Shown piece after piece: positions 1 through 7,714 of a DNA stretch of 14,974 bases; within the stretch, counting starts at the first letter, position 1; every line of letters begins with the position of its first letter. Source of the stretch: Maritimibacter sp. (GTDB taxonomy: Bacteria > Pseudomonadota > Alphaproteobacteria > Rhodobacterales > Rhodobacteraceae). Location of the stretch: NCBI GenBank assembly GCA_020441225.1, contig JAGRMP010000133.1, positions 211 to 15,184 on the forward strand, given 5' to 3'. The notes below the pieces were generated by a model. That model ran no database searches. It had not been told where the DNA came from and worked only from the letters and a program-made list of their open reading frames with translations. A program made the position numbers and the translations under genes.

Positions 1-2
1 CG

Positions 3-497
3 GCCTATGCGCCGCTGTCGGGCTCCATCGTGTCGGACAGGATGTGGAAAGTGCTCGAACAGGGCACCGACGAGAACGGCCCGATCGGCCATGGCTGGAC
101 CTATTCGGCCCATCCCATCGGGGCCGCGGCGGGGGTGGCCAACCTCAAGCTGATCGACAAGCTCGACCTGGTGACCGCCGCGGGCGAGACCGGGGCCTAT
201 TTCAAGGCGGCGCTGACCGAGGCGGTCGGCGACCATGCCAACGTCGGCGAGGTGCGCGGCGAGGGCCTGCTCTGCGCGGTCGAATTCGTCGAAGAACGCG
301 ACGGGCGGCAATACTTCGACCCGAGCCGGACCGTGGGCGCGAAGCTCGCGGCGGCGCTGCTCGGCCGCGGCGTGATCGCGCGGGCGATGCCGCAGGGCGA
401 CATCCTCGGCTTCGCTCCGCCGTTCTGCCTGACCCGCGCCGAGGCCGACGAGATCGCCGACAAGCTCAAGGCCTCGGTCGCAGAGGTGCTGGGCTAA
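3..497 (+). CDS. Class III (omega-)aminotransferase, C-terminal part, 5' truncated by window edge
   Basis: A PLP-dependent class III aminotransferase that moves an amino group from an amine or omega-amino acid donor to a keto acid such as pyruvate, in the cytoplasm. Only the last 164 residues are present. The open frame runs in from the left edge, so the GTG at 30 and ATG at 42 are internal codons. The fragment opens with AYAPLSGSIVSDRMWK, the stretch that directly follows the PLP-binding lysine in this family, so the catalytic lysine lies just outside the window. Next come HGWTYSAHPIGAAAG (the family's G-x-T-Y-S-x-H-P element that helps bind cofactor phosphate), VRGEGLL and a C-terminal domain with MPQGDILGFAPP. 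From memory the fragment closely resembles structurally studied omega-transaminases of Ruegeria/Silicibacter. The donor and acceptor cannot be read from it. It converges on the glycosyltransferase operon. Confidence 0.93.
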   Translation, partial: AYAPLSGSIVSDRMWKVLEQGTDENGPIGHGWTYSAHPIGAAAGVANLKLIDKLDLVTAAGETGAYFKAALTEAVGDHANVGEVRGEGLLCAVEFVEERDGRQYFDPSRTVGAKLAAALLGRGVIARAMPQGDILGFAPPFCLTRAEADEIADKLKASVAEVLG

Positions 498-545
498 GCC
501 CGGACCGCGGGCGGCGGGGCTGCCGATCCGGCGGCCCCCTGCCTG

Positions 546-570
546 GCCCCGCGCCGAACGGCGGGGCTTT
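546..570 (+). terminator. Possible intrinsic terminator of the aminotransferase gene
   Basis: A GCCCCGC stem arm (546-552) pairs with GCGGGGC (561-567) across an 8-nt loop and is followed by only three T residues. It lies about 50 bp after the aminotransferase stop and reaches the last codon of the convergent glycosyltransferase. The short T run makes this a weak call. Read on the minus strand there is no T run after the stem. Confidence 0.4.
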
Positions 571-2437
571 ACTCGCAGCGGATCTCGTAAAGCCGATCGA
601 TGCCCGTCATGCCGTCGACCTCGAGCGCGACGAGGCGGTCGGCGGTCAGTCCGGCATCTCTGGCCGCGCCCACGCCGATGACGAGGCGAACCCCCCGGTC
701 ACAGGCCGCCGCGAACAGCGCCGGATCGATCGGCTTGCGCCCGATCGACGCAGGCGGAAGCGCCAGCAGACGATCGGGCTGCCCGATCGCACTGGCGAAA
801 TGCTCGGGTGCGCCGTAGAAGATCACCGGGCCGGGAATGTCCTCGACCGCCCGCGCGCGCGCCTCATTGCGGAACCTGACGACCTGGGAGGTCTGAAGAT
901 CGCTGATGGCAAAGTGGAGCCCGAGCCCCAACGCGGCTCCGGACACGACCAGCGTCATCTTCGTGAGCCATTGCGCTTTGTGCAGACCCGCCGCGAGCGC
1001 CAGCGCCAGGGTCGCCAGGAAGAGCCAGGTCGAATAGACCTGTTGCACCCGCCATTCCGCCTCGGGCGCGACCCGCCCCACGACCAGGGTCATGGCAACG
1101 ACGGCCAGGACGCCGTAGCGGACAAGGCTGGACCCGCCACCGTACCGTCCCGCGAGGTCGACCATTGCCCAGGCCGCGAGCGCGCAGAGCCCTGGCAGCA
1201 GCGGCAGGAGATAGCGCATGTTGGAGCCGAGCCCGCCGTGCCAGCTCAGAACCAGGAACGGCAGGGCCCAGACCGTCGCGAGCACGAGCACCATGGTCAT
1301 GGAGCGGCGGACCGGCCCGGTTGCGGCGCCGAGAAAATACCCAAGGAGCCCGAGCCAGGGCAGGCTCTGGAACAGGGCCTTTTTCGGCAGTCCCCAGAAA
1401 CTGAGCGTGCCGTCAGGCTGGCGGAACACGCCCGGGCGCGGGTCGTTGATCGCGGTGGCGTCAAACAGGATCGCCCAGGTTCCGCGCAGGAGTTTCCACA
1501 GGTAGGGCGACTGCGGCGAAAGCAGCAGCAGACCGACCCCGGCCAGCGCCGCCAGGCCGATGGCCATCCGAACCCGTCGGCCCGCGGGCGGCAGGATACG
1601 CAGCAGCGCGAGCCCGGCCACGGCAACGAGCATCACCCCGATGGTGCCGATATGGTTGGTGACATCGGTGCCGCCGCCGGCATCGCCGTAGCTCAACGGG
1701 TTCCAGGTTCCGAATTTCGCGTGGTTGGTCGCAGCGAGCAGGCCGACCATCGGCACGATCCCGACAGCGCCGCCGGCAAGCACCACGACCGGTCGCGCCG
1801 CCCAGAGGATGGTCAGGATCGCAATGCCCGGGACGAGCAGGATCCCGTCGATCCGGAACAGCATCCCGATCCCGATGACGAGCCCCGACAGCACGGCCGG
1901 ACCAAAGGCAGCGGTCTCGCGCGGCATGGCGCGCAGGAACGACAGGACCGCAAGGGTGGTGCAGAAGACGCTCACTGAATGCGGCCAGTGACCGAAGACA
2001 TACTCCGCCCAGAAGCTGAAGATCGCCAGCAACGCGGTGGCGAGCAGGCCGACGCTTTTCGAGGCAAAGAGTCTCAGCGCCAGAAAATAGGTCGCGACCA
2101 GCGTGCCTATTCCGGACAAAATATTGATGTAAATCAGCGATTTGATGCCGAAAATCGGAAAGATCGCCGCGCCGAGCACGGCCGTGCCGACCGGGTATTG
2201 CGGTGCGATCCCGTCGACGGCGGGGCGCAGGAACCAGATCATCAGGTCCTCGGAGCCGAACCGCTCGTAGCCGTTCTCGACCGTGAACCCGCCACTGCGG
2301 ACAAAACCGTCGAGACCGAAAAAGTAGATGACCTCGTCGATGTTGAAAAACCCCGGCGAGACGAACACGCCCGCGACGACGAGCACCGCCGAAAACACCG
2401 CCAGCAGACGTCCGGGCGACGCGAGCCAGGGGCTCAT
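569..2437 (-). CDS. GT39/ArnT-like integral membrane glycosyltransferase (GT-C fold)
   Basis: A 622-residue polytopic membrane protein of the dolichyl-phosphate-mannose:protein mannosyltransferase / ArnT superfamily. Such enzymes transfer a sugar from a polyprenyl-phosphate carrier to protein, lipid A or glycan on the periplasmic face. The first hydrophobic helix (about residues 10-30) is followed by FFNIDEVIY, whose D34-E35 pair fits the acidic catalytic motif in the first periplasmic loop of GT-C enzymes. APQYPVGTAVL (about 78-88) matches the usual Y-P motif before the second helix. About ten further hydrophobic segments follow, and the polar tail ends in YEIRCE. The ATG overlaps the stop of the upstream GT2 gene (ATGA, 2434-2437), so the two are translationally coupled. 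The likely donor is the lipid-linked sugar made by that GT2 enzyme. The acceptor and the sugar are unknown. Confidence 0.85.
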   Translation of the reverse strand: MSPWLASPGRLLAVFSAVLVVAGVFVSPGFFNIDEVIYFFGLDGFVRSGGFTVENGYERFGSEDLMIWFLRPAVDGIAPQYPVGTAVLGAAIFPIFGIKSLIYINILSGIGTLVATYFLALRLFASKSVGLLATALLAIFSFWAEYVFGHWPHSVSVFCTTLAVLSFLRAMPRETAAFGPAVLSGLVIGIGMLFRIDGILLVPGIAILTILWAARPVVVLAGGAVGIVPMVGLLAATNHAKFGTWNPLSYGDAGGGTDVTNHIGTIGVMLVAVAGLALLRILPPAGRRVRMAIGLAALAGVGLLLLSPQSPYLWKLLRGTWAILFDATAINDPRPGVFRQPDGTLSFWGLPKKALFQSLPWLGLLGYFLGAATGPVRRSMTMVLVLATVWALPFLVLSWHGGLGSNMRYLLPLLPGLCALAAWAMVDLAGRYGGGSSLVRYGVLAVVAMTLVVGRVAPEAEWRVQQVYSTWLFLATLALALAAGLHKAQWLTKMTLVVSGAALGLGLHFAISDLQTSQVVRFRNEARARAVEDIPGPVIFYGAPEHFASAIGQPDRLLALPPASIGRKPIDPALFAAACDRGVRLVIGVGAARDAGLTADRLVALEVDGMTGIDRLYEIRCE

Positions 2438-3387
2438 CTGTCGCGATCCCGTTCCAGTTCCGCCCTGAGCAGGCGGCCGCGGATCTCGGCCAGAAGCACC
2501 CGGTTGGCCGCGATCAGATCGGCGATCAGCCCACCGACGAAGGTGATCATGCCCGCGGCGATCAGCGCCGACCCGATCACCAGCGACTGGAGTTTCCCGT
2601 CGCCCTGGCCGATGGCATAGAAATACATGAACCGCACGAAGGCGAGCACCCCCGGCAGCAACAGGATCGCGGAGAGGATCGAAAAGGTGCGCAGCGGACT
2701 GTAGAGCGTGGCGATGCGCAGGATCGTCTTGATCGAGCGCAGCACATATTGCCCGATCGAGCGGAACAGCCGCGATTCCCGGGTCGGGTCGTTGACCTCG
2801 ACCGGCACCGAGACCACCGGCAGGCCGAGCCGTCCGGCCTGGATGATCGTTTCGAGCGTATAGGTGTAGCGGTTGAAGACGTAGAGCTGCATCGCCGCGT
2901 CGCGCGCAATGGCACGAAAGCCGCTCGGCGCGTCGCGGATATCGGTCCGGCTCACCCGGCGCACCACCCAGCTGCCGAGGTGCTGGAGCGCGCGCTTGAC
3001 GAGCGAGAAATGCGGCACGGTGGCGATCGGGCGGGCGCCGACGACGATCTGCGCCTTTCCCGCGACGATCGGCGCGGTCAGCGCCGGGATACCGTTCGCC
3101 CTGTACTGGTTGTCGCCATCGGTGTTGACGATCACGTCTGCCCCGGCCCGCAGCGACGCCTCGAGCCCCTCGGCAAAGGCGGCAGCGAGGCCCCGGTTAT
3201 GCGACAGCCGGACGATGTGGTCGACGCCGTTCTGGCGGGCGATCTCGACGGTGCGGTCGGTGGAGCCGTCGTCGACGACGAGCCACTCGACGCTGTCGAA
3301 GCCGGCCACTTCGCGCGGCAGATCGGCCAGTGTCCCGGCAAGCGTCGCTTCCTCGTTGTAACACGGGATCTGGATAATCAGCTTCAT
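2434..3387 (-). CDS. GT2 polyprenyl-phosphate glycosyltransferase (DPM1/GtrB-like)
   Basis: A 317-residue inverting family 2 glycosyltransferase that should move a hexose from a nucleotide sugar to undecaprenyl phosphate at the inner face of the membrane. The GT-A domain opens with IIQIPCYNEE. It carries VVDDGSTDRT (residues 37-46, nucleotide binding), NTDGDNQY (88-95, the D-x-D-type metal site) and DAPSGFRA (152-159), all typical of DPM1-like enzymes. Two hydrophobic helices follow (about 234-258 and 266-294), as in GtrB/ArnC-type proteins, then a short charged tail. The ATG at 3387 has an AAGGAAGG Shine-Dalgarno sequence 12 nt upstream. It is the first gene of the operon and overlaps the GT39 gene by 4 bp. 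The sugar (mannose, glucose or other) cannot be told from the sequence. Confidence 0.92.
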   Translation of the reverse strand: MKLIIQIPCYNEEATLAGTLADLPREVAGFDSVEWLVVDDGSTDRTVEIARQNGVDHIVRLSHNRGLAAAFAEGLEASLRAGADVIVNTDGDNQYRANGIPALTAPIVAGKAQIVVGARPIATVPHFSLVKRALQHLGSWVVRRVSRTDIRDAPSGFRAIARDAAMQLYVFNRYTYTLETIIQAGRLGLPVVSVPVEVNDPTRESRLFRSIGQYVLRSIKTILRIATLYSPLRTFSILSAILLLPGVLAFVRFMYFYAIGQGDGKLQSLVIGSALIAAGMITFVGGLIADLIAANRVLLAEIRGRLLRAELERDRDR

Positions 3388-3437
3388 GAGCGCCCTGCAC
3401 CTTCCTTGGGCCCCGCCCTACCCCGGAACCAAGGCAA

Positions 3438-3467
3438 CAATAAGGCTGGTTTTCGATGATTGTTCAA
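3438..3467 (-). promoter_or_regulatory. Candidate promoter for the glycosyltransferase operon
   Basis: Read on the minus strand, TTGAAC (3467-3462) is a possible -35 box. It is followed after 17-19 nt by CTTATT or TATTGT-like sequence (about 3444-3438) as a possible -10 box. This is one of the few AT-rich patches in the region and sits 50-80 bp before the GT2 start. The -10 match is poor, so confidence is low. Confidence 0.3.
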
Positions 3468-3570
3468 GGGAATGGCCGAAAGAGCGCATCTTCGCCGGGG
3501 CGCCGGTGGCCCGGCGTTGCCCTCCGCCCCCGCGCCTCCGAAACGCACGAACGCCCGGACATCCGCGCGC

Positions 3571-3635
3571 CCTGTCCGAGAGACCTGTCCGAAAGACCTG
3601 TCCGGGAGACCCGACCGAAGGACCCGTCCGTGAGC
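3571..3635. repeat. Five tandem copies of a 13-bp intergenic repeat
   Basis: Successive units are CCTGTCCGAGAGA, CCTGTCCGAAAGA, CCTGTCCGGGAGA, CCCGACCGAAGGA and CCCGTCCGTGAGC. The first three differ only at the purine positions 9-10, and the last two have drifted further. The 13-bp period is not a multiple of three, so it does not encode a peptide repeat. It lies between divergent operons, about 200 bp upstream of the pqiA start and 180 bp upstream of the GT2 start. It could be a repeated protein-binding site or a neutral slippage-born array. Confidence 0.85.
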
Positions 3636-3836
3636 CCGCGCCTCGCCCGGGCACCGCTGGGCACCCCGGCGTGACACAGCGCCCGCGCGACCCTGGCGAG
3701 CCGCCCGCCGGTCCGCGCCGGGCTCCGGGCCGCCGCTTGCAGTCGCCCCGGCACCGGGGTATCCCAGTAATCCTGCGCGCCACCCACGGGGATACGCGCA
3801 GACCAGGGCGCCTGCCACGCCAGAGAAGGGACGCTG

Positions 3837-4454
3837 ATGTCCGGACACGACCAGACCATCGCCTGTCCGAAATGCGACACCCTCTACCGGGTCGATGACG
3901 CCATCGCCGCCCGCGACACCCGCTGCATCCGCTGCGGCCACCGGCTGACCTACGGCCGCACCGGCGCTATCGTGCGGGTGGTCGGGCTGGCGGCGACATC
4001 GGCGATCCTGCTGACGCTGGCGATGTTCCTGCCGTTTCTCAACCTGAGTTCGGGCGGGCGCACGATTTCGGCCTCGCTGGTCGAGGTGGTGGCAGGCTTT
4101 GCCCACGGGATCATGGTGCCCCTCGCGCTCGCGGTGCTCGGGTTCATTCTCGTCCTGCCGCTGACCCGGCTGCTGCTCCTGGTCTTCGCGCTCGGCCCGG
4201 TCGCCTTTGGCCGCCCCGCCCTGCCCGGCGCCCCCACGGCGCTGCGCTGGGCGTTTTCGCTCAAACCTTGGGCGATGGCCGAGATTTTCATGGTCGGGGT
4301 CGCGGTCGCGCTGGTCAAACTCGCGGGCCTCGCCACCATCGGCATGGGCGCCGCCTTCTGGGTGCTCGCCGCGGTGGTGCTGCTCTCGGCCTATCAGGAA
4401 ACCTTCATGTGCAGGCACACGCTGTGGACCGAACTGAACGCCGCCGGCCAATGA
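3837..4454 (+). CDS. pqiA: PqiA-like membrane protein, first half of a split PqiA
   Basis: A 205-residue inner-membrane protein corresponding to one of the two repeated modules of PqiA (about 420 residues in E. coli). PqiA/LetA proteins energise or feed the MCE tunnel protein PqiB/LetB in lipid movement between the membranes. The N-terminus has a zinc-ribbon-type C10-x2-C13...C30-x2-C33. Four hydrophobic segments follow (about 46-68, 85-108, 112-125 and 145-185), with PWAMAEIFMVGV in the position of the conserved W-x-M-x-(D/E)-V-F motif of the family. The ATG at 3837 has a purine-rich AGAGAAGGG site about 6 nt upstream. The stop overlaps the ATG of the next gene (ATGA, 4451-4454). First gene of a four-gene pqi operon. 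The role is assigned by homology. Confidence 0.9.
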   Translation: MSGHDQTIACPKCDTLYRVDDAIAARDTRCIRCGHRLTYGRTGAIVRVVGLAATSAILLTLAMFLPFLNLSSGGRTISASLVEVVAGFAHGIMVPLALAVLGFILVLPLTRLLLLVFALGPVAFGRPALPGAPTALRWAFSLKPWAMAEIFMVGVAVALVKLAGLATIGMGAAFWVLAAVVLLSAYQETFMCRHTLWTELNAAGQ

Positions 4455-5077
4455 ACCGGCCCCTGGCCACCGCGCAGAGCGCGGGACGGGTCGCATGCCG
4501 GAGCTGCGGGCTGGTCGCGCCCGCGGGACAGGCGCACTGCGCGCGTTGCGGTGCGGCGCTGGTGAGCCGCGACACGCAATCGCTGCAGAAGGTCTGGGCC
4601 TGGTGGATCGCCGGGCTGATCGCCTATGTCCCGGCCAATCTCTACCCGATGCTGCGCTCGACCCAGCTGTTCCATACCACCGAGAGCACCATCGCCGGCG
4701 GTGTCATCGACCTCATCCACCACGGCAACTACGGGATCGCCCTCATCGTCTTCGTCGCCTCGATCGTGATCCCGGTCGGCAAGTTCATCGCCATCGCCTG
4801 GCTTGCGTCGGTGCTTTCGCGGCGCCACACCCAGGACACCCACCGGCTGCACCTGATCCATGAGCTGGTCGAGTTCATCGGCCGCTGGTCGATGATCGAC
4901 GTCTTTGTCGTCGCCATTCTCTCGGCGCTGGTGCAATTCGAGGCGCTGGCGACGATCAACCCCGGCATCGCGGCAATCTCGTTCGCGCTGTCGGTGGTAT
5001 TCACTATGCTCTCGGCTCAGAGTTTCGATTCGCGATTGATCTGGGACCGGTTGAAGGAAGGTACGCCCCCCGCATGA
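4451..5077 (+). CDS. pqiA: PqiA-like membrane protein, second half of a split PqiA
   Basis: A 208-residue inner-membrane protein forming the second PqiA module. The start is the ATG at 4451 that overlaps the previous stop. The open frame extends further upstream, but that part is out-of-frame sequence of the first pqiA gene. A second zinc-ribbon-like pair, C16-x2-C19 and C30-x2-C33, precedes LQKVWAWWIAGLIAYVPANLYP, a typical PqiA opening helix. The family motif RWSMIDVFVVAIL (about 145-157) is intact, and there are about four membrane segments. It matches the module better than the first half does. Both halves are intact and coupled by 4-bp overlaps, so this is a stable two-subunit arrangement, not a frameshift within one gene. 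It also overlaps pqiB by ATGA (5074-5077). Confidence 0.92.
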   Translation: MNRPLATAQSAGRVACRSCGLVAPAGQAHCARCGAALVSRDTQSLQKVWAWWIAGLIAYVPANLYPMLRSTQLFHTTESTIAGGVIDLIHHGNYGIALIVFVASIVIPVGKFIAIAWLASVLSRRHTQDTHRLHLIHELVEFIGRWSMIDVFVVAILSALVQFEALATINPGIAAISFALSVVFTMLSAQSFDSRLIWDRLKEGTPPA

Positions 5078-7146
5078 CCACGGACGCTGATCTCCCCACC
5101 CCGCAGCCCGCCGCGACGAAATCCGGGATCTCCTGGGTCTGGCTGATGCCGCTTCTGGCCGTGCTGGTCGCCCTCGGCATGGTCTGGCAGACCTATGCCA
5201 ACCGCGGCCCCATGATCGTGGTCACCTTTCCCTCCGCCTCCGGGATCGAGGCCGGGCAGACGCCGCTCAGGTTTCGCGAGCTCGATGTCGGCACCGTCGA
5301 GGAAGTGACCTTTTCCGAGGGTCTCGCGGCCATCGAGGTGCATATCCGGCTCGACAAGGACATCGCCCCCTATGTCGACGACGCGGCGCAATTCTGGCTG
5401 GTCGAGCCGCGGGTGACCGCCCGCGGGGTGACCGGGCTCGGCACCGTGCTGTCGGGCAATTACATCGAGGGCAGCTGGGACGGCACCCCGGGCGTGCCGA
5501 CCAACCGGTTCGAGGCGCTGGACGAGCAGCCGCTGTTTTCGCCCGGTCAGGCCGGGACACGGGTGGTGCTGCGTTCGCGCTCGGGCGGGCAGCTCTCGGC
5601 CGGCGCGCCGATCCTGTTCAACGGCATCGAGGTCGGCTGGATCGGCAAGCCGGAACTGTCCGAAAACGGGCTGACGGTCACCCGCGACGCCTTTGTCGAA
5701 GCCCCTTTCGACCGGCGCCTGAGCACCGCGTCGCGGTTCTGGGACAGCTCGGGGCTGTCCTTCGACATCGGCACCAGCGGGGTCTCGTTCAACGTCGAAA
5801 GCCTGGCCGCCCTGGTCGAGGGCGGGGTGACCTTCGGCACGCTGGTGACCGGCGGCGAGCCGGTTGCGCCGGGCCATGTCTTCGACGTGTTCACCTCGAT
5901 GCGGGCGGCGCGCACGGATGCGCTCGAAAGCAGCGGCACAAGGCTTGCGGTGTCGATGCTGCTCGACCCCAGCGTCGCCGGGCTGTCGGCAGGCACCCCG
6001 GTGCGCTACGGCCGGACCAATGTCGGCGAGGTCACCGCGGTCACCGGCTTTCGCGACCCCGGCACGCCGAACGCCGACGTGCAGCTCCTGGTCGATATCG
6101 ACATCATCCCCGAGCGGCTGGGCTTTGCCGATGCGCAGCGCCCCGAAGACCAGATCGCGGCGCTCGCCGAGCGGGTCGCCGACGGGTTGAAACTGCGTCC
6201 GGCATCCGAAGGCATCCTCGGCCAGACGGCGGTGCTCGAATTCGTCCGCGTCGAAGCGGCCGAGGCCGGAGAGCTGGTCGTCGGCCGCACCCCGCACCCG
6301 CTGATCCCCTCTGCACCGGCCCGGGTTTCGGATGCGTCCGAGGGGATCGAGGGGATATTGGACCGCGCCGCCAACCTGCCGATCGAAGAGCTGATGACCG
6401 CGGCCATCGGCGCGCTCGAGAGCGTCCAGCAGCTTGCCGGCAGCCCCGACGCGCTGGAACTGCCAGCGAATGCCAACGGGCTGATCCGCGACGCGCGCGA
6501 CATCGTCGGCGCCGCCGAGCTGCGCACGGCGCTGGCCGATTTCCAGTCCGCCACCACCGATCTGCGCGACCTCACCCGCGAGATCCGCAACAGCCCGGGC
6601 CTGGCAAGCCTGCTCACCGCGCTCGAATCCTCGGAACGGATCGCCGGCGGGATCGCGTCCTTTTCCGACCGCCTGCCCGGGGTGATCGACAGTGTCGAAG
6701 TGATCACCGACGAGATCGGCAAGGTGCCGCTCGCCGATCTCGTGGCCTCGCTCGACAAGGTGACGCAACAGCTCCAGGGGCTGCTTGGCAGTTCCAGCGT
6801 CGACGATCTGCCCGAAGCGATCCGCAGCACCCTCGAGGAGCTGCAGGCGGCGCTGTCGGATCTGCGCCAGGGCGGCGCGGTCGAGAACCTCAACCAGGCG
6901 CTCGAAGCGGCGCGAGGGACGATGCAGGCGATCGAGGTCGCGACCGAGCGGGTGCCGGAAATGGTTTCGCGACTCGACTCTGTGGCCCGGACACTGGAGA
7001 CTACCGTGGCCGGTTTCGCCCCGGGCTCGCGCATCCAGGTGGATATCTCCACCGCGCTGCGCGACGTGTCCGAGGCGGCCGACGCATTCCGTTCGCTGTC
7101 GCGCACCCTCGAGCGCGACCCGAGTTCGCTGATTACCGGGAGGTGA
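5074..7146 (+). CDS. pqiB: PqiB-type intermembrane transport protein with three MCE domains
   Basis: A 690-residue protein anchored in the inner membrane by one N-terminal helix (about 18-41) and otherwise periplasmic. MCE proteins of this type assemble into hexameric tubes that carry lipids across the periplasm. Three MCE domains are visible: about 46-133 (IVVTFPSASGIEAGQTPLRF...LSGNYIEG), 161-257 (VVLRSRSGGQLSAGAPILF) and 288-392 (LAVSMLLDPSVAGLSAGTPV). Residues about 420-680 are predominantly helical, with heptad-like leucines (LADLVASLDKVTQQLQGLLG, MVSRLDSVARTLETTV), fitting the C-terminal coiled-coil needle of PqiB. It is longer than E. coli PqiB (about 546), with the surplus in this helical tail. 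The start codon overlaps the pqiA stop. A GGGAGG site at its own 3' end serves pqiC. Confidence 0.93.
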   Translation: MTTDADLPTPQPAATKSGISWVWLMPLLAVLVALGMVWQTYANRGPMIVVTFPSASGIEAGQTPLRFRELDVGTVEEVTFSEGLAAIEVHIRLDKDIAPYVDDAAQFWLVEPRVTARGVTGLGTVLSGNYIEGSWDGTPGVPTNRFEALDEQPLFSPGQAGTRVVLRSRSGGQLSAGAPILFNGIEVGWIGKPELSENGLTVTRDAFVEAPFDRRLSTASRFWDSSGLSFDIGTSGVSFNVESLAALVEGGVTFGTLVTGGEPVAPGHVFDVFTSMRAARTDALESSGTRLAVSMLLDPSVAGLSAGTPVRYGRTNVGEVTAVTGFRDPGTPNADVQLLVDIDIIPERLGFADAQRPEDQIAALAERVADGLKLRPASEGILGQTAVLEFVRVEAAEAGELVVGRTPHPLIPSAPARVSDASEGIEGILDRAANLPIEELMTAAIGALESVQQLAGSPDALELPANANGLIRDARDIVGAAELRTALADFQSATTDLRDLTREIRNSPGLASLLTALESSERIAGGIASFSDRLPGVIDSVEVITDEIGKVPLADLVASLDKVTQQLQGLLGSSSVDDLPEAIRSTLEELQAALSDLRQGGAVENLNQALEAARGTMQAIEVATERVPEMVSRLDSVARTLETTVAGFAPGSRIQVDISTALRDVSEAADAFRSLSRTLERDPSSLITGR

Positions 7147-7150
7147 CGAC

Positions 7151-7714
7151 ATGAGGACCCTGTTCGGCCCGACGACCCTGGGCCTCGCCGCCATCGCCCT
7201 GCTCGCCGGATGCGCGGGCGGCGTGGGCCCGCAGGTCGTGATCGATCCCAAGACCTCGGAGCTGCGGGTGCCCGCGCGCGTCGGCAGCGTCATGCTGCGC
7301 GACATCTCGCTGCCCGCTTATGCCCAGGCGACCGAGATCTCGGTGCGCAGCGCAGGCGGCACGCTGGTCGAAAAGAAGGGCGCGGTCTGGGCCGACGAGC
7401 CCGCGCGCGCGATGACCGGGGCGATGGTGCGCAACCTCTCGAGCATCACCGGCGCCCAGGTCGCGGCCGAACCCTGGCCGCTGGAAGGCTACCCCGATGT
7501 CGAGCTGACAGTGCGGGTCGAGCACATGTTCGCCCGCGAGGACGGTTCGATCACCCTGGTGGGCTATTACGCGATCCGGCGCGAACAGGGGCGCAGCCTG
7601 ATCCGCCAGTTCGACATCACCCGCCCGCCCGACCCGGGCGCGCCCGACGACCTCGCGCTGGTTCACGAAGCGGCCTGGGCGGACCTCGCCGAACGGATCG
7701 CGCGCGACCTCTAG
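7151..7714 (+). CDS. pqiC: PqiC-type lipoprotein (membrane integrity-associated transporter subunit)
   Basis: A 187-residue predicted lipoprotein, the outer-membrane partner of the PqiB tube in the E. coli system. The signal peptide (residues 1-20) ends in a clear lipobox, LLAG-C21. The mature part has the alternating beta pattern of the PqiC/ABC-type transport auxiliary lipoprotein family (VELTVRVEHMFAREDGSITL, GYYAIRR) and ends with a helix (VHEAAWADLAERIARDL). Length matches E. coli PqiC (about 187). The ATG lies 4 nt after the pqiB stop, with GGGAGG overlapping that stop. It is the last gene of the operon. The identity is partly supported by position, since the family is weakly conserved in sequence. 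Confidence 0.88.
   Translation: MRTLFGPTTLGLAAIALLAGCAGGVGPQVVIDPKTSELRVPARVGSVMLRDISLPAYAQATEISVRSAGGTLVEKKGAVWADEPARAMTGAMVRNLSSITGAQVAAEPWPLEGYPDVELTVRVEHMFAREDGSITLVGYYAIRREQGRSLIRQFDITRPPDPGAPDDLALVHEAAWADLAERIARDL

Larger units (their letters stand above)
3388..3836. other. Non-coding divergent region between the GT2 and pqiA genes
   Basis: This 449-bp stretch separates two divergent operons. I see no convincing gene: open frames on both strands translate to low-complexity R/P/A/G-rich sequence with no family resemblance. It holds the GT2 Shine-Dalgarno and candidate promoter at the left, a five-copy 13-bp tandem repeat (3571-3635) in the middle, and two small inverted repeats towards pqiA. 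The latter are CCCC/GGGG around 3746-3759, and CTGCGCG (3773-3779) pairing with CGCGCAG (3795-3801). The pqiA leader ends with the purine-rich AGAGAAGGG about 6 nt before its ATG. Confidence 0.7.

Noticed and set aside
44..1978. A 644-codon plus-strand frame spanning the aminotransferase and the GT39 gene
   Set aside because: It crosses two convergent real genes in the wrong frame or strand and gives an R/D/G-rich translation with no recognisable domain.
3571..3635. CRISPR array or plasmid-type iterons
   Set aside because: Units are 13 bp with no spacers, no cas, rep or par genes are nearby, and units are not separated by helical-turn spacing.
4440..4460. Frameshift splitting a single pqiA gene
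   Set aside because: Both halves have their own N-terminal cysteine pairs and a canonical ATGA overlap, which fits two genuine genes and not an indel.
3384..4496. Long minus- and plus-strand open frames across the GT2/pqiA intergenic region
   Set aside because: Codon content is unconstrained, the translations are P/R/A-rich, and a 13-bp tandem repeat inside would shift frame each copy. None has a ribosome-binding site matched to a plausible protein.
5017..7305. A 762-codon open frame on the minus strand opposite pqiB
   Set aside because: It is the antisense shadow of a GC-rich gene: the translation is G/R/H/D/Q-rich without any family motif, while the plus strand encodes a clear three-MCE PqiB with operon spacing.
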